Counted from the first letter of the stretch, positions 8,772 through 19,840 are shown. The stretch: DNA of 64,000 nt from Citrobacter freundii ATCC 8090 = MTCC 1658 = NBRC 12681 (GCF_011064845.1 NZ_CP049015.1:1054001-1118000); one strand, 5' to 3'. Numbers and translations: made by a program. The notes: generated from the letters alone by a model not told the origin.

Positions 8772-8850
8772 TTAGTATGATGATACTAAGAATTTTATAA
8801 ACTCTCGTAAAGAGACACTTTCGATATATTGATAGGATCCACTTTAGTAT
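8772..8850. promoter_or_regulatory. Repeated TTAGTAT motifs, probable MocR operator
   Basis: TTAGTAT (8772-8778) and its inverse ATACTAA (8783-8789) flank GATG. A third direct copy of TTAGTAT lies at 8844-8850, about 14 bp before the mocR-type start codon. MocR proteins are known to bind repeated short sites in the divergent region next to their genes, which fits this arrangement. Confidence 0.45.
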
Positions 8851-8863
8851 AAAGGTTAATACA

Positions 8864-10333
8864 ATGAAGAAAAACAATGCGCCTTTATTTCAAGGATTTG
8901 TTTTAGGAAAAGGTGCGGTTAAGGAGCAGGTTTACCAAATCCTCCGCGATCACATCCTCGAAGGGCGATTGCCGCCAGGAACAAAAATGCCGTCAACCAG
9001 GGCGTTGTCCGAAATGATGTCAATTTCACGAAACTCAGCGATCGCCGGTTATGACCGGCTATTAGATGAAGGGTATATCCTGACTCGTAAAGGGTCTGGA
9101 ACGTATGTCTCACATCATATTCCGGATCGGAGTATCAGCAATAGCTATCCAGAGATGGCGTTGGTGGACGTCGTATCGCCTGATGAGCAGGTTCACAGCC
9201 GAAATAATCCTGCTCGCGATTTATGGTCAAATGAGTATGAAGGGCGCGGCATGAACCGTCTATTTGCGGTTGGTGTCGGGTGTACGGATCTCTTCCCGCA
9301 TGGGTTATGGGGAAAGCTACTGCAACGAGTCTGGAGACAATCCCGGCATCAACTGGGAGCTCACACTCATCCTTGCGGGTACCTTCCTTTGAGAAAAGCG
9401 GTTTGCCGCTACATTAAAACAACGCGTGGAGTGAACTGTAACGAAGATCAAATAATCATCGTAAATGGTATTCAGCAGGCATTGAACATTACTGCACGAG
9501 CATTGCTGTCGGCAGGAAATGACGTTTGGCTGGACGACCCGGGTTACAAAGGCGCCCGCGGAACCTTCATGTCTGTTGGTGCTATGGTGAGGCCGGTACC
9601 GGTAGATAGCGAAGGAATGAACGTCCGCTATGGTATTGATCATTTTCCTGACGCCAGGCTGGCCTATGTCGTCCCGTCGGATCAATATCCATTAAGTGGA
9701 ACGTTGAGTTTATCCCGGCGTTTTGAGTTGCTGGAATGGGCGAAGTCGAATCAGGCATGGATATTTGAAGATGATTATAATAGTGAGTTCCGTTATGCCG
9801 ACCGTTCTTTACAAGCTCTGCAAGGATTAGATCAGAATCAACGCGTAATCTATGCCGGAACATTTTCTAAAATGATGTACCCGGAATTCCGTTTAGGTTT
9901 TTTAGTTGTTCCGCCGGGTTTACAAGAACAGATTATGGTGACCAAATATTATTCCGATCTCGGCACCAGCTATCTTGAACAAGCAGTGATGGCAAATTTT
10001 ATTGAGGAGGGGCACTATGCCAGTCATGTGCGTCGAATTCGCAAAGCATGCTATGAAAGAAGAACAGCGTTGGTCAATGCTATTCAATACTATCTTGCTG
10101 ATAAAATGATTATTCAACCTTCAGACTCAGGCGTTCATATCGTATGTTGGTTGCAAAATGGGATGACTGGGAGTGAAGTTGAAGAGAAAGCCAGATTACT
10201 AGGGATGGGAATACTATCACTAAGTCGTTATTACCAGAGCGATGTCTCACGACAGGGGATTTTGATTGGTTTTGCAAATCATCCGGTAGAGGCAATTGTT
10301 GATGGGATTCGCCGTCTGGCTCAGGTTATTTAA
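8864..10333 (+). CDS. MocR-family regulator (GntR helix-turn-helix plus aminotransferase domain)
   Basis: This 489-residue protein has an N-terminal winged helix of GntR type (about residues 18-85; LPPGTKMPSTRALSEMMSISRN). A fold-type I aminotransferase-like domain follows, with PLP lysine in TFSKMMYP near residue 335, and blocks GVGCTDLFP, WLDDPGYKG and FEDDYNSEF. MocR proteins use PLP or PLP-amino acid adducts as effectors and control vitamin B6, GABA, taurine or transport genes. The gene is divergent from a GNAT gene, the most likely target. The lysine is intact, so PLP binding is expected. The exact pathway cannot be told. Confidence 0.92.
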   Translation: MKKNNAPLFQGFVLGKGAVKEQVYQILRDHILEGRLPPGTKMPSTRALSEMMSISRNSAIAGYDRLLDEGYILTRKGSGTYVSHHIPDRSISNSYPEMALVDVVSPDEQVHSRNNPARDLWSNEYEGRGMNRLFAVGVGCTDLFPHGLWGKLLQRVWRQSRHQLGAHTHPCGYLPLRKAVCRYIKTTRGVNCNEDQIIIVNGIQQALNITARALLSAGNDVWLDDPGYKGARGTFMSVGAMVRPVPVDSEGMNVRYGIDHFPDARLAYVVPSDQYPLSGTLSLSRRFELLEWAKSNQAWIFEDDYNSEFRYADRSLQALQGLDQNQRVIYAGTFSKMMYPEFRLGFLVVPPGLQEQIMVTKYYSDLGTSYLEQAVMANFIEEGHYASHVRRIRKACYERRTALVNAIQYYLADKMIIQPSDSGVHIVCWLQNGMTGSEVEEKARLLGMGILSLSRYYQSDVSRQGILIGFANHPVEAIVDGIRRLAQVI

Positions 10334-10519
10334 CTTATAATTTATTCAGCTCTTAGCATTAATGCAGTAAATACGTTTCTTTTGCTACGTGTAAAAATAT
10401 TGTGCCTGTTTTTTGTACTATTAAATAGTGTGGATCTGTTAAAAACACGCATTGTGGTTCTTTTGGACTGCCCTGTTTGATCATACTCTGCGCTGGTTTA
10501 GCCCTGTTTTGTAAGAGGT

Positions 10520-11239
10520 ATGGATATGTCGGGCATCTTTAATCAATTTCATCAACCCGTTGGTATGACTTTGTCTGACTGGAAAGGCGCACCCTTTCCA
10601 CAGGCTCAGCAAATTACAGGTCGCTATTGTAAGCTTGAACGTATTAACGCCGAACGCCATGCAAAAGAGTTGTATGAAGCGTACTGCGAAGCAAGCGATT
10701 GTCGCGACTGGACATATCTGGCGGTCGGGCCTTTTGAGACCTTCGATACCTTCCAGGATTATGTAAAAAAGATGGAAGAACAGACCGATCCGATGCATTT
10801 TGCTGTGATCGATTTAACCAGTATGAAACCTGTTGGTACGTTTGCACTGATGCGGATTGATCCCTCAAATGGCGTGATCGAAGTTGGCCATGTTTCCTAC
10901 TCCGTACGCATGAAACGTTCGCGAATCTCAACAGAAGTCATCTCATTGCTTTTAAAGTACGTTTTTGAGGATCTGGGCTATCGCCGTTTTGAATGGAAAT
11001 GCGATGCTCTCAATGCTCCTTCCCGTGAGGCGGCGGAGCGCTTTGGCTTCAGTTTTGAAGGCATATTTCGTCAGGCTGTCGTCACGCGGGGGCGTAATCG
11101 AGATACCGCATGGTACTCAATCATTGACGGTGAGTACCCGTCACTTCGACCGGCCTACGATATGTGGCTCGATGAGCGTAATTTCGATAATCAGGGACGG
11201 CAGATTAGGCGTCTTGGCGAGCTGATGGAAAGGGGATAA
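10520..11239 (+). CDS. GNAT-family acetyltransferase (RimJ/RimL type)
   Basis: This 239-residue protein has the RimL-like acetyltransferase layout. An N-terminal ligand region contains LERINAERHAKELYEAY. A strand at GTFALMRIDPSNGVIEVGHVSYS follows, then the acetyl-CoA helix region SRISTEVISLLLKYVFEDLGYRRFEWKCDALNAPSREAAERFGFSFEGIFRQ. The usual arginine-rich P-loop is slightly degenerate (MKRSRIST). Such proteins acetylate ribosomal proteins, aminoacyl conjugates or small molecules. The gene stands alone and converges on the app operon. A shared hairpin follows at 11244-11266. An ATG at 10520 or 10526 could be used; an AGAGG ribosome site lies 5-9 bp before the first. Confidence 0.85.
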   Translation: MDMSGIFNQFHQPVGMTLSDWKGAPFPQAQQITGRYCKLERINAERHAKELYEAYCEASDCRDWTYLAVGPFETFDTFQDYVKKMEEQTDPMHFAVIDLTSMKPVGTFALMRIDPSNGVIEVGHVSYSVRMKRSRISTEVISLLLKYVFEDLGYRRFEWKCDALNAPSREAAERFGFSFEGIFRQAVVTRGRNRDTAWYSIIDGEYPSLRPAYDMWLDERNFDNQGRQIRRLGELMERG

Positions 11240-11266
11240 AAAAGCTCCCCGAATAAACCGGGGAGC
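11239..11266 (-). terminator. Rho-independent terminator of the hya-app transcript
   Basis: GCTCCCCG (11244-11251) pairs with CGGGGAGC (11259-11266). Read on the minus strand, the stem is followed by TTTTTTATCC. It lies 26 bp past the appX stop codon and just after the convergent GNAT gene. Confidence 0.85.
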
Positions 11267-11291
11267 CAGAAAGCGTAGCGCCCGTGTAGAA

Positions 11292-11381
11292 TTATCTCTG
11301 CCGCGACTCAAGCCAGACCAGCGCCAGCGTGGAGAGTCCGCACATCAACAGAATGCCGACAAACCAAAACAGATACCACAT
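11292..11381 (-). CDS. appX: AppX (CbdX), small subunit of cytochrome bd-II oxidase
   Basis: This is a 29-residue single-helix protein reading MWYLFWFVGILLMCG... and ending ESRQR. It closely matches E. coli AppX and the CydX family. CydX-like peptides sit beside the heme subunit and stabilise the bd oxidase. It begins 13 bp after the appB stop, with AGGAGG-like purines (AGGAGGAC) upstream. It is the last gene of the hya-app cluster, and a T-tailed hairpin follows. In E. coli the phytase/acid phosphatase gene appA comes next, but here there is none. Confidence 0.92.
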   Translation of the reverse strand: MWYLFWFVGILLMCGLSTLALVWLESRQR

Positions 11382-11394
11382 CGTACAGTCCTCC

Positions 11395-12531
11395 TTAATA
11401 AAGTTCGTGGTTGTGGCGGCGGATCGTTTCTACATTGATGCGCCCGAGCATTTTGTAATAACTCCACACGGTATAAAGCAGAACGATCGGTAGAAAAATC
11501 AGCACAATAACCAGCATGATACTGAGTGTCATCTGGCTGGAGGTGCTGTCCCACACCGTCAGGCTGGAGAGCGGATACGCGCTTGAAGGCATCACAAACG
11601 GAAACAGGGTGATTCCAGCGGTGAAGATCACGCAGGCCTGGCCCAGTGAAGCAAACAAAAATCCCCATACGGCCCGACGTTGTCCGCAGGCATAGATCGC
11701 GAGCATCGGGAAAATCATGCCAAGCAGCGGAATAATTAACAGCAGTGGTGACTGATAAAAGTGCGCCATCCACGCGCCCGGCGAGGTAGTTACTGCTTTT
11801 AATAACGGGTTGGAAGGACCATTAGGATCCTGGCTTAGCAACACATAGCCATCGATACCCGTCCATAGCCAGTAACCGGCTAACAGAAAGCAGAGCACGA
11901 CCAGCATCGCGCTGCGGCGGGTAGCAGACAGCGCACGTTGGTGAAGAATGCCGTCGGTCTTCAACTGGAGCCACACGCCCCCTTGCAGAATAACCAGCAT
12001 CAGGCTTAATGCGCCGCACAGCAGGGCAAAGGGTGAGAGTAACTGCCAGAAGGTGCCCAGGTATTGCACATGAAGCTGTGGAGTGAAGATAAAAGGCACG
12101 CCCAAAAAAAGGTTGCCGAACGCGACGCCGAAGATAACTGGAGGGACCAGACTGCCAATCACCAACCCGGTGTCCCACATGGCGCGCCAGCGTGCATTGG
12201 CTATTTTTCCACGATAATCAAAGGCCAACGGGCGAAAGAAAAGGGCGCACAGCACCAGAATCATCGCCACATAAAACCCTGAAAATGCCGCGGCATAGAC
12301 CCGTGGCCAGGCCGCGAATAATGCACCGCCCGCCAGAATGAGCCACACCTGGTTACCTTCCCAGTGCGCTCCGACGCTATTGATTAGTACCCGACGCTCA
12401 TCATCGTTACGCGCGATCAGCGGCAACAGGCAGCCAACCCCCATATCAAACCCGTCGGTGACCATAAATGCCACCAGGATGATGCCAATCAGCAGCCACC
12501 AGATGAGCCGCAACGTTTCATAATCCAACAT
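11395..12531 (-). CDS. appB: Cytochrome bd-II ubiquinol oxidase subunit II (AppB/CbdB)
   Basis: This 378-residue integral membrane protein has the same length as E. coli AppB. It starts [22 protein letters not shown] and contains the family block [22 protein letters not shown]. About nine membrane helices are visible. Subunit II supports assembly and heme binding of the oxidase, which reduces oxygen with ubiquinol or menaquinol under very low oxygen or phosphate starvation. It lies between appC (11-bp gap) and appX (13-bp gap). Confidence 0.97.
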   Translation of the reverse strand: MLDYETLRLIWWLLIGIILVAFMVTDGFDMGVGCLLPLIARNDDERRVLINSVGAHWEGNQVWLILAGGALFAAWPRVYAAAFSGFYVAMILVLCALFFRPLAFDYRGKIANARWRAMWDTGLVIGSLVPPVIFGVAFGNLFLGVPFIFTPQLHVQYLGTFWQLLSPFALLCGALSLMLVILQGGVWLQLKTDGILHQRALSATRRSAMLVVLCFLLAGYWLWTGIDGYVLLSQDPNGPSNPLLKAVTTSPGAWMAHFYQSPLLLIIPLLGMIFPMLAIYACGQRRAVWGFLFASLGQACVIFTAGITLFPFVMPSSAYPLSSLTVWDSTSSQMTLSIMLVIVLIFLPIVLLYTVWSYYKMLGRINVETIRRHNHELY

Positions 12532-12542
12532 GATTATCTCCT

Positions 12543-14087
12543 TTATCCCTGTTGTTGCGCTGGTTGTTGGTTATGCATTGCATCCGGGCCAAGGCGCGCG
12601 TATTTCTGCATCAGGTAGACTTCGGCAATTAAAAACAAGGTGTAAAGCGTGAGAATTAGCCCCATGGAGAAGGCCAGTTGGCCTGCGCTTAACGCGGAGT
12701 GGGCGTACCAGGTCGGCAAAATATCCTGAATCGCCCACGGCTGGCGGCCAAACTCCGTCATAAACCAGCCCGCTTCAATGGCAATCCACGGTAGCGGCAA
12801 GCTCCACAGCGTCATGTGCAGTACCCAGCGATGCTGGTCGATACGCCAGCGTAAGGTCTGTATCTGCGCAATCGCCATCACCAGCAGCAGAAGTGAACCG
12901 CATGCAATCATGATGCGAAAACTCCAGAATACCGGTGCTACTTGCGGGATCGCACCGCGTTGCGCGGCCTGATATTGCTCCGGAGTGACATGGTTCATAT
13001 CAGGTGCGTAGTTCGCCAGCAGGATGCCGTAACCCAGATCTTTCTCCACAGCGTGAAAAGCGTTCAGTACCTGAGGCGTGCGGTTACCTTTGGCGATTTC
13101 CTGCACCAGCAGCCACGCTTTCCGACCTCGTTGCAGGCGGGGAAGAGCATCCTCCATCAGATTTTTCAGCCCCGGAACCGGCGTGTCTAAAGAGTGCGTG
13201 GCCAGGATGCCCAGCAGAGCCGGTATCTTCACAGCAAAGGCGTTACGTTCTTGCTCCTGCTGCGGCCAGGCGATGACATGAAAGGGCGCGGGTGCCGGTT
13301 CGGTTTGCCATTCGCCTTCCATTGCCGCCAGCTTTACCGGCTGGCGTTGGGCAACCTCATAGGCTGAGCTATCACCCAGTTGCAGGGTGCCGAGGATAGC
13401 CAGCGTGCCAAAAACGGAACCCACCGCGAAGGAACGCCGGGCGAACTCGCGATTGCGACCGCGCAGCAAATACCAGGCGCTGATGGACATCACAAACATG
13501 GCGCCGGTGACATAACCGGACATCACGGTATGCACAAATTTCACCTGGCTGATGGGGTTAAAGACCAGCTCGCTAAAGCTGCTCATCTCCATACGCAAGG
13601 TATCAATATTAAAGTGAGCGCCGGTTGGATATTGCATCCAGCCGTTGGCGTTGAGGATCCACAGGGCCGAGATATTGGAACCAAACGCGACCAGCCAGGT
13701 GACCATCAGGTGTTGGTATTTGGTTAAGCGTTGCCAGCCGAAGAAGAACAGACCAACGAACGTGGATTCGAGGAAGAAGGCCAGCAGGGCTTCCATTGCC
13801 AGAGGCGCGCCAAAAATATCGCCCACATAGTTAGAATAGAGCGACCAGTTAGTACCGAACTGAAACTCCATGGTCAGGCCGGTTGCCACGCCGAGCGCAA
13901 AGTTAATCCCGAATAACTTGCCCCAGAAACGTGTCATGTCGCGGTAGACTGTTTTGCCGGTCACCACATAAATGGTTTCCATGATGGCCAGCATAAAAAT
14001 TAGCCCCAGCGTCAGGGGAACAAACAGAAAATGGTACAGCGCGGTCAGCGCAAACTGCCAACGCGATAAGTCAATGACGTCCCACAT
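12543..14087 (-). CDS. appC: Cytochrome bd-II ubiquinol oxidase subunit I (AppC/CbdA)
   Basis: This 514-residue protein has the same length as E. coli AppC. The start [20 protein letters not shown] at 14087 is chosen by homology; the open frame runs 67 codons further upstream without similarity. The heme-ligand histidine of the N-terminal [12 protein letters not shown] block and the [14 protein letters not shown] motif are present. Subunit I carries hemes b558, b595 and d and the quinol-binding Q loop (near residues 250-320, [12 protein letters not shown]). It follows hyaF by 88 bp, so it may be co-transcribed with hydrogenase-1. The hydrogenase can thus feed electrons through quinones to this oxygen-scavenging oxidase. 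Confidence 0.97.
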   Translation of the reverse strand: MWDVIDLSRWQFALTALYHFLFVPLTLGLIFMLAIMETIYVVTGKTVYRDMTRFWGKLFGINFALGVATGLTMEFQFGTNWSLYSNYVGDIFGAPLAMEALLAFFLESTFVGLFFFGWQRLTKYQHLMVTWLVAFGSNISALWILNANGWMQYPTGAHFNIDTLRMEMSSFSELVFNPISQVKFVHTVMSGYVTGAMFVMSISAWYLLRGRNREFARRSFAVGSVFGTLAILGTLQLGDSSAYEVAQRQPVKLAAMEGEWQTEPAPAPFHVIAWPQQEQERNAFAVKIPALLGILATHSLDTPVPGLKNLMEDALPRLQRGRKAWLLVQEIAKGNRTPQVLNAFHAVEKDLGYGILLANYAPDMNHVTPEQYQAAQRGAIPQVAPVFWSFRIMIACGSLLLLVMAIAQIQTLRWRIDQHRWVLHMTLWSLPLPWIAIEAGWFMTEFGRQPWAIQDILPTWYAHSALSAGQLAFSMGLILTLYTLFLIAEVYLMQKYARLGPDAMHNQQPAQQQG

Positions 14088-14139
14088 GCGAACTCCATCA
14101 GGCATTAGAGAGTGAATAGATAAGGAAGAAAACGCCAGA

Positions 14140-14162
14140 CCCGCAGCATAAAAGCATGCGGG
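14140..14162 (-). terminator. Hairpin between hyaF and appC
   Basis: CCCGCA (14140-14145) and TGCGGG (14157-14162) form a short stem in the 88-bp hyaF-appC gap. No clear T run follows on the minus strand, so attenuation or mRNA processing between the hydrogenase and oxidase messages is more likely than full termination. Confidence 0.35.
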
Positions 14163-14175
14163 CCGGGAGAGGGGG

Positions 14176-15033
14176 TCAGGCCGGTGGACCGGATGCCAGC
14201 CAGCCGCAGACTTCATCCAGGCGCTGGAGCGAGTCGCGAAGATCTTCCGGCGCAGCCTGCACCAGTTCCGGTAATGGACAGATCTCATAACTTTCGAGCA
14301 GAAGCCCTTTCAGGGTATCCAGACAGCGCACATGCCAGACATGGCGCAGCGCCGTGGCGTCGATTTGGCTCTCGCCGTAGCCGATAGTGCGGATCTGGAT
14401 GTGTCCTTCGCCACATAACCGAGCAAGAAACAGGCGATCCGCATCGCTAATCGGCAGTTGGGTGAGGTTAATGCTATGGGGTTGCAAGGCCGGATCGCGC
14501 ACGTGCGCCAGCAGTTCCTGAGCCAGCGTCAGGCCATTCATTAGCCCGTCCACCGGCGGGGGCAACAGGCTGTCGTCCGGCAGTGTATTGAACGTTGCCG
14601 CCAGCCACAGTGCACGCGGTGCGCTGCCTGCTTCCAGATGCTCCTCCCACTGCCCGTTGTCATTCTGACAACGCACCCGCCAGATACCGCAGAAAATCGA
14701 CTCCTGGATCTCGCACGCTCTGCCGTCAGCATGCTGGATGCGCACTGAAACTTCGCCTTCGCCGAGCAGTGTATTCAAAAACGTGAGATCGTCTGCGTTG
14801 AGCGCGGATAAATCCCATCCCAGCACGTCCTGTTTGGCGGGAATGCGCCTCCTGAGCTGCTGGCGCACATCGGCTAACAATGCCATCACCGCCGGGCTGT
14901 GCGGACAGTTTTCCAGTGATGCCATGCTGGGGTCGCTGTTGACCTGGCAGGTGAGGGGTAAGGGATTCATGCTGAAGCTGTCATCGTTCGGCTGCGTTCC
15001 CGGCCCCAGCAGATGAAAAAAAGTGTCGCTCAT
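14176..15033 (-). CDS. hyaF: Hydrogenase-1 maturation protein HyaF
   Basis: This 285-residue cytoplasmic protein has the same length as E. coli HyaF. It starts [28 protein letters not shown] and has paired blocks ending [11 protein letters not shown], typical of the HupH/HyaF family. It is thought to assist maturation of the small subunit, including its iron-sulfur clusters, before Tat export of the enzyme. Its ATG overlaps the hyaE stop by four bases, showing translational coupling. Confidence 0.95.
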   Translation of the reverse strand: MSDTFFHLLGPGTQPNDDSFSMNPLPLTCQVNSDPSMASLENCPHSPAVMALLADVRQQLRRRIPAKQDVLGWDLSALNADDLTFLNTLLGEGEVSVRIQHADGRACEIQESIFCGIWRVRCQNDNGQWEEHLEAGSAPRALWLAATFNTLPDDSLLPPPVDGLMNGLTLAQELLAHVRDPALQPHSINLTQLPISDADRLFLARLCGEGHIQIRTIGYGESQIDATALRHVWHVRCLDTLKGLLLESYEICPLPELVQAAPEDLRDSLQRLDEVCGWLASGPPA

Positions 15034-15434
15034 CGTTCAGACTCCGGCGGCGTGCGTGGTTCAACTAAGGGGCGCATCAGGTTGAGCAGATCGGCCCACG
15101 GGTGGATGCCGCTGAGAATGCCGCTCAGTTCGCCGTGGATAAACACCAGTGTGGCCGGGAAGCGGAATACGCCAAAACGATCGCCAATCTCCTCGCTATG
15201 CTCGAGATCCGCCATGGCAATGTGCCAGTCAAACTGGGGAAACTCGCGGAGCAACTCGGCAATCATCACTGGATTATCGCTGACTTCCGGTGTACGGCGG
15301 GGATCGCTACTGAGTAACACCACACCGTCGCGAACGTGGGTTATCCAGTCATCCAGTTCGGGCGCGGTTAGCGGCTGCCAGCCCCTGGCCAGCATACGTT
15401 GCCATAGAGCAGGAAAAGGATTGTCATTCAACAT
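15030..15434 (-). CDS. hyaE: Hydrogenase-1 Tat-proofreading chaperone HyaE
   Basis: This 134-residue protein has a thioredoxin-like fold without the CxxC pair, which is the HyaE/HupG family pattern. The segment [31 protein letters not shown] corresponds to the thioredoxin core strand. It binds the twin-arginine signal of HyaA and holds the enzyme back until it is mature. It follows hyaD by 5 bp and overlaps hyaF by 4 bp. Confidence 0.95.
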   Translation of the reverse strand: MLNDNPFPALWQRMLARGWQPLTAPELDDWITHVRDGVVLLSSDPRRTPEVSDNPVMIAELLREFPQFDWHIAMADLEHSEEIGDRFGVFRFPATLVFIHGELSGILSGIHPWADLLNLMRPLVEPRTPPESER

Positions 15435-15439
15435 GTTGC

Positions 15440-16021
15440 TTATCTCTCCAGCGTTACGCGATACTGGCGAATATGCACGCCTTCATAGTTTTCCATCGAC
15501 AGGCATTCATAGTTCAGGCAACGCGTTTCATCGTTGGTCTGTGGCACAATCCCCCACGCAGCCAGTTGCGTAAGTGCGGCCTGCTCCGCCGCCGGAAGCT
15601 GAGCACGCGCGATGTCGGTCAGGCTGCCGCCATAGTCGTCCAGCTGTACCGGTTGAAGTCCTACAAGGGCGATGTGCGGGGGCAGATGGCCGCGAATGTC
15701 CGCCAGCGCCAGCACTTCGGAGAAACTGTTCTGATGCAGACTCATTTTTTTGGCGCTGAGGTAACTGGGGACTTTTTCACCGGCGTAGGTTTGCAGGGTG
15801 CCCGGCGCGAGACCGTAGTCGATGGCGTCCAGCAACAGCAGATGACTGGCCTGCTCAACGTAGCCCAGCAGATTCAGCCCCTGCGTGCCGCCGTCGACGA
15901 TCTCAACGTATTCCGGCCAGTGATAATGGGCGTACAGGCGTTCGGCGACGCGAATGCCAAAGCCTTCATCTGCCCACAGCAGGTTGCCTAGACCCATCAC
16001 GATGACGTGTGGTTCGCTCAT
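15440..16021 (-). CDS. hyaD: Hydrogenase-1 maturation endopeptidase HyaD
   Basis: This 193-residue protein of peptidase family M52 starts [22 protein letters not shown]. The glutamate/aspartate residues after [10 protein letters not shown] and in [10 protein letters not shown] are the nickel-sensing ligands. It cleaves the C-terminal tail of HyaB after the NiFe centre has been inserted, at the DPCLACSTH site. It overlaps hyaC by 4 bp. Confidence 0.96.
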   Translation of the reverse strand: MSEPHVIVMGLGNLLWADEGFGIRVAERLYAHYHWPEYVEIVDGGTQGLNLLGYVEQASHLLLLDAIDYGLAPGTLQTYAGEKVPSYLSAKKMSLHQNSFSEVLALADIRGHLPPHIALVGLQPVQLDDYGGSLTDIARAQLPAAEQAALTQLAAWGIVPQTNDETRCLNYECLSMENYEGVHIRQYRVTLER

Positions 16022-16752
16022 GACGCCTCCTTGTCGTGCTGACCTTTGGGAAATTTGTGGCTACGGTAGCCATTGACCATGGTGGAGATGACGGTATCGT
16101 CAGACATGATGTCCTCACGAATCGCCATATACACATGGCCTACGATGAAGGCGGCGATGAACCACATCCCCAACCGATGCCAGCTGTGAATATCGAGAGA
16201 GTTCCCACCGGTCCAGTAGAAAAACTCTGTCACATAGCGGAAAGGGGTAAAAATGGCGTACTGGCTATGTTCGCTGTATAAGGCAAAACCGGTGAGGATC
16301 ATAAAAACGGAGAGCAGGAAATAACCGCACATCGCCGCCTGCGCGATGGGGTTATGACCGATATCATCTCCCGGTTTTTTTTCCAGAAACAGATACCAGC
16401 GCACCACCGAAAACGCGCCTCGCCACCAGCTGCGCCGCCAGACCGGCACGATAAACAACTCGCGTGAATAGCGGTTACCGACAAAGGCCCAGTAAATGCG
16501 CATCAGCAGGATCACCGTGAATACCATGGCGGCGGAGAAATGTATCAGCCGGATGTCGCCCATATAGAACAGATAAGTGGCCTCACCGCTGACCGACGGC
16601 AGCGGTCGGCCAATGAAGTATCCGGTCACCATCAACACCAACATGCAGCCGACCGTCAGCCAGTGCCACAAGCGCACAGGCGCTTCAAACACATAGTGGC
16701 TGATAGCGGTATCACGCGCCTCCCCGACGCGTGGGGATGTTTTTCCAGTCAT
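16018..16752 (-). CDS. hyaC: Hydrogenase-1 b-type cytochrome subunit HyaC
   Basis: This 244-residue membrane protein has four helices and resembles E. coli HyaC. The core starts [17 protein letters not shown] and includes heme-ligand histidines in [14 protein letters not shown] and [11 protein letters not shown]. It anchors HyaAB at the periplasmic face and passes electrons to quinone. The N-terminus is about 9 residues longer than E. coli HyaC, so an internal start is possible, though the only upstream ATG fits the operon spacing (18 bp after hyaB). Confidence 0.96.
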   Translation of the reverse strand: MTGKTSPRVGEARDTAISHYVFEAPVRLWHWLTVGCMLVLMVTGYFIGRPLPSVSGEATYLFYMGDIRLIHFSAAMVFTVILLMRIYWAFVGNRYSRELFIVPVWRRSWWRGAFSVVRWYLFLEKKPGDDIGHNPIAQAAMCGYFLLSVFMILTGFALYSEHSQYAIFTPFRYVTEFFYWTGGNSLDIHSWHRLGMWFIAAFIVGHVYMAIREDIMSDDTVISTMVNGYRSHKFPKGQHDKEAS

Positions 16753-16770
16753 CGTTCCGTTCCTTAACGC

Positions 16771-18564
16771 TTAGCGAACCTGGACGGCGATAAGTTCGCT
16801 GCCGTCGTCGCCGAGTACGTGGGTTGAACATGCCAGGCAGGGATCGAAGCTGTGCAAGGTGCGCAGGATCTCCAGCGGTTGATCCGGTATCGCCATTTGG
16901 GTGCCCATCAGCGCCGCCTCGTAAGCGCCAATTTGTCCCTTCGGATCGCGCGGGCTGGCATTCCAGGTGGTCGGCACCACACACTGATAGAGATCGATTT
17001 TCCCGTCGCGAATCGATGCCCAGTGACCTAAAGCGCCGCGCGGTGCTTCGGTAAAACCGATCCCGCGGCACTGCTGCGGCCAACTTTCTGGCTCCCATTT
17101 TTCGGTGTTTGCGGTCGCCAGATTGCCGTTTTTCAGGTTGGTCATTAGCTTGTCGAAGAAATATTGCAGTTTGCTCACGGCCCACTGAGCTTCGTGCGCG
17201 CGGCACAGAATACGCCCCAGCGTCGACTGCATACCCGAAAGCGGCAGCTTGAGGGCAGACATCATGCGATCGACGGATTCAATCGTGGCGGCATCCCCTT
17301 TGTGATAGGCAATCAGCGTGCGCGCCAGTGGTCCAACTTCCATGGCGTGTCCGCGCCAGCGCGGGGCTTTAATCCACGAATAGCGTTCCTGTTCGTTGAG
17401 CTGTTTGATATCAATATCGCTGCCTTTGACATCGCCCGGGTTATACCAGGGTTCAGTAATCCCTTCGAACGGGTGACGACCTAATTGATCGTCCGGATAA
17501 CGGTACCAGGCATGATCGACAAACTCCTGAATTTGTTGCGGATCGGCCAGATCCACTGGCAGCACGTTTTTAAAATCACCGTTAATCACCGCACCGCCTG
17601 GCATCAACAGGCTCTTCGCGCTGAAGTCATTGGCGATATCCGGGAACGCGCCGTAGCTCAGGACGCACTTATCAGAAAGCCCGGTGCCAATCTGGCTCCA
17701 GGACTTATTGAACTGGCCGATAGCCAGCGCGTCAGGCACCATGACGTTGTTGATGAAATCAGTGGTGCGGGTGATGATCGACTGCACCAGGTTCAGGCGT
17801 TCCATATCGACTGCGCCAACCGCGCCGCGCTGATCGATATTAATCGCGCACGGCATACCGCCGACAATCCAGTTAGGATGCGGGTTCTTACCGCCAAACA
17901 CCGTATGGATTTTGATGATCTCGCGCTGAAAATCGAGTGCTTCCAGATAATGGGCAAAGCCCATCAGGTTAGCCTCAGGCGACAGTTTGTACTGCGGATG
18001 ACCCCAATAACCGTTGCGGAAAATCCCCAGTTGACCGCCGTCGACAAATTTCTTCAGGCGATTTTGGACGTCAAAAAAGTAGCCAGGGGAGGACTTCGGC
18101 CAGGCAGAAAGGCTCTGCGCCAGCTGCGATGTGGCGCGCGGATCTGCTTTCAGGGCATTCAACACGTCAATCCAATCCATTCCGGCTAACTGGTAAAAGT
18201 GCACCAGATGGTCGTGGCACCACAGCGTGGCCAGCATAATATTGCGAATGATGTTGGCGTTGTCGGGCACCTTGATGCCAATGGCATCTTCAATGGCATA
18301 CACCGATGCTAGGGCATGTACGCCGGTGCATACTCCGCAAATCCGTTCGACAAAGGCCCAGGCATCGCGCGGGTCGCGACCTTGTAGAATGATCTCCAGT
18401 CCGCGGAACATAGTGCCGCAGGAAACCGCGTTGGTGATGATGTTCTGTTCATCAATGTTCACTTCACAACGCATATGGCCTTCAATGCGGGTTATGGGGT
18501 CCACAACCAGGCGGCGACCCGCATTGTTTAACGTATATCCCTGGGTTTGATACGAGTTGCTCAT
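16771..18564 (-). CDS. hyaB: Hydrogenase-1 large (NiFe) subunit HyaB
   Basis: This 597-residue protein has the same length as E. coli HyaB. The two cysteine pairs that hold the NiFe site are present: [11 protein letters not shown] near residue 75 and [11 protein letters not shown] close to the C-terminus. The tail after the histidine ([15 protein letters not shown]) is the part removed by HyaD. It oxidises hydrogen in the periplasm as a heterodimer with HyaA and is exported through HyaA's Tat signal. Its ATG overlaps the hyaA stop by four bases. Confidence 0.98.
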   Translation of the reverse strand: MSNSYQTQGYTLNNAGRRLVVDPITRIEGHMRCEVNIDEQNIITNAVSCGTMFRGLEIILQGRDPRDAWAFVERICGVCTGVHALASVYAIEDAIGIKVPDNANIIRNIMLATLWCHDHLVHFYQLAGMDWIDVLNALKADPRATSQLAQSLSAWPKSSPGYFFDVQNRLKKFVDGGQLGIFRNGYWGHPQYKLSPEANLMGFAHYLEALDFQREIIKIHTVFGGKNPHPNWIVGGMPCAINIDQRGAVGAVDMERLNLVQSIITRTTDFINNVMVPDALAIGQFNKSWSQIGTGLSDKCVLSYGAFPDIANDFSAKSLLMPGGAVINGDFKNVLPVDLADPQQIQEFVDHAWYRYPDDQLGRHPFEGITEPWYNPGDVKGSDIDIKQLNEQERYSWIKAPRWRGHAMEVGPLARTLIAYHKGDAATIESVDRMMSALKLPLSGMQSTLGRILCRAHEAQWAVSKLQYFFDKLMTNLKNGNLATANTEKWEPESWPQQCRGIGFTEAPRGALGHWASIRDGKIDLYQCVVPTTWNASPRDPKGQIGAYEAALMGTQMAIPDQPLEILRTLHSFDPCLACSTHVLGDDGSELIAVQVR

Positions 18565-19688
18565 GCCTGGTTATCCTCTTTGTCCGGCTGCGGTTGTTCG
18601 GCTTCTGTTAACTGCTGTTTGTGGCGGTTATGTTGATTGACGGCGCTGGCGACTGCGTGGACGCCTACACCAGCCGCCACTACGCCGAGCGCGGTGAGGC
18701 CCACGGTGTCAGCGGTAGAATGCGTTCCCATCTGTGGAATATCGACCACGCGGCTGTAGAACGAACCGCGATCCCAGAAGCCGTTCTCCGAACATCCCAG
18801 ACAACCGTGGCCGGACTGGATGGGGAAGGAAACGCCACCATTCCAGCGGGTGGTGGAACAGGCGTTATAGGTGGTTGGCCCCTTGCAGCCCATTTTGTAT
18901 AGGCAATAGCCTTTGCGGGCAGCGTCATCGTCCCAACTTTCAACGAACTCCCCGGCGTCAAAGTGGGCGCGGCGGTAGCATTTGTCATGAATACGCTGAC
19001 CATAAAACATCAGCGGACGCCCCAGACGATCGAGTTCCGGCAGCCTGTCAAAAGTCACCATGTAGGTAATGATGGCGCTCATGACGTCTGGAATCGGCGG
19101 GCAACCGGGCACTTTCACGATCGGCTTATCGGTAATCACTTTATCGATCGGTGTTGCCTGAGTTGGGTTAGGCCGGGCAGCCTGCACGCAGCCCCAGGAT
19201 GCGCAGGTGCCCCAGGCGATAATCGCGCTGGCACCGGCGGCGGCTCTTTTAAGCTTTTCAATAAACGGTCGCCCGCCGCTAATGCAGAACATCCCTTGTT
19301 CTCCCAGCGGAGGATTACCTTCGACGGCCAGAATGTATCGGCCGTGGTAGCGGCTTAGAATGTCTTCAAAGACCTCTTCGGCCTGTGTTCCGGCGGCGGC
19401 CATCAGAGTGTCGTCGTAATCAAGGGAAATCAGAGAGAGGATGACGTCTTTGGCGAGTGGGTGAGAGGAGCGGATAAATGATTCGGTACAGCAGGTGCAT
19501 TCCAGACCGTGGATCCAGACGACCGGGATCCGGGGTTTGTTTTCCAGCGCCCAGGCGATTCTGGGCGTCATTCCAGCCCCCAACCCTAGCGATGTTGCCG
19601 CGAGGCTACAATATTTAAGAAAACTGCGTCTGCTCACGCCCTTGCGGCGCATCGACTGATAAAAGGTCTCCTCGTTATTCGTATTCAT
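18561..19688 (-). CDS. hyaA: Hydrogenase-1 small subunit HyaA, Tat-exported
   Basis: This 375-residue protein begins [20 protein letters not shown]. The start at 19688 is chosen by similarity to E. coli HyaA; the frame opens 12 codons earlier. A twin-arginine signal (RRSFLKY) is followed by a hydrophobic stretch and AWA at about residue 47. The cluster cysteines are seen in [16 protein letters not shown] and the C-terminal cluster region ([17 protein letters not shown]). A C-terminal membrane helix ([19 protein letters not shown]) anchors the complex. It relays electrons from the NiFe site to HyaC. It is the first gene of hyaABCDEF-appCBX. Confidence 0.97.
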   Translation of the reverse strand: MNTNNEETFYQSMRRKGVSRRSFLKYCSLAATSLGLGAGMTPRIAWALENKPRIPVVWIHGLECTCCTESFIRSSHPLAKDVILSLISLDYDDTLMAAAGTQAEEVFEDILSRYHGRYILAVEGNPPLGEQGMFCISGGRPFIEKLKRAAAGASAIIAWGTCASWGCVQAARPNPTQATPIDKVITDKPIVKVPGCPPIPDVMSAIITYMVTFDRLPELDRLGRPLMFYGQRIHDKCYRRAHFDAGEFVESWDDDAARKGYCLYKMGCKGPTTYNACSTTRWNGGVSFPIQSGHGCLGCSENGFWDRGSFYSRVVDIPQMGTHSTADTVGLTALGVVAAGVGVHAVASAVNQHNRHKQQLTEAEQPQPDKEDNQA

Positions 19689-19840
19689 AACACGCGTTTC
19701 TTCCCCCGTTGAGTTCTGGCGCACGCCGCCAGCGATAATCTAAAAAAGCCTATCCGATTAGCGGGGAGAAACAATGCAAAGTGTGTGGTTATGTCCTATT
19801 GCGATATTTTCGTGCCTGTTATCTGTTTTTCGCTTTTCGG

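Noticed and set aside
12543..14288. Longer AppC with a 67-residue N-terminal extension
   Set aside because: Similarity to AppC begins exactly at [10 protein letters not shown] (14087), and the upstream codons overlap hyaF and match nothing.
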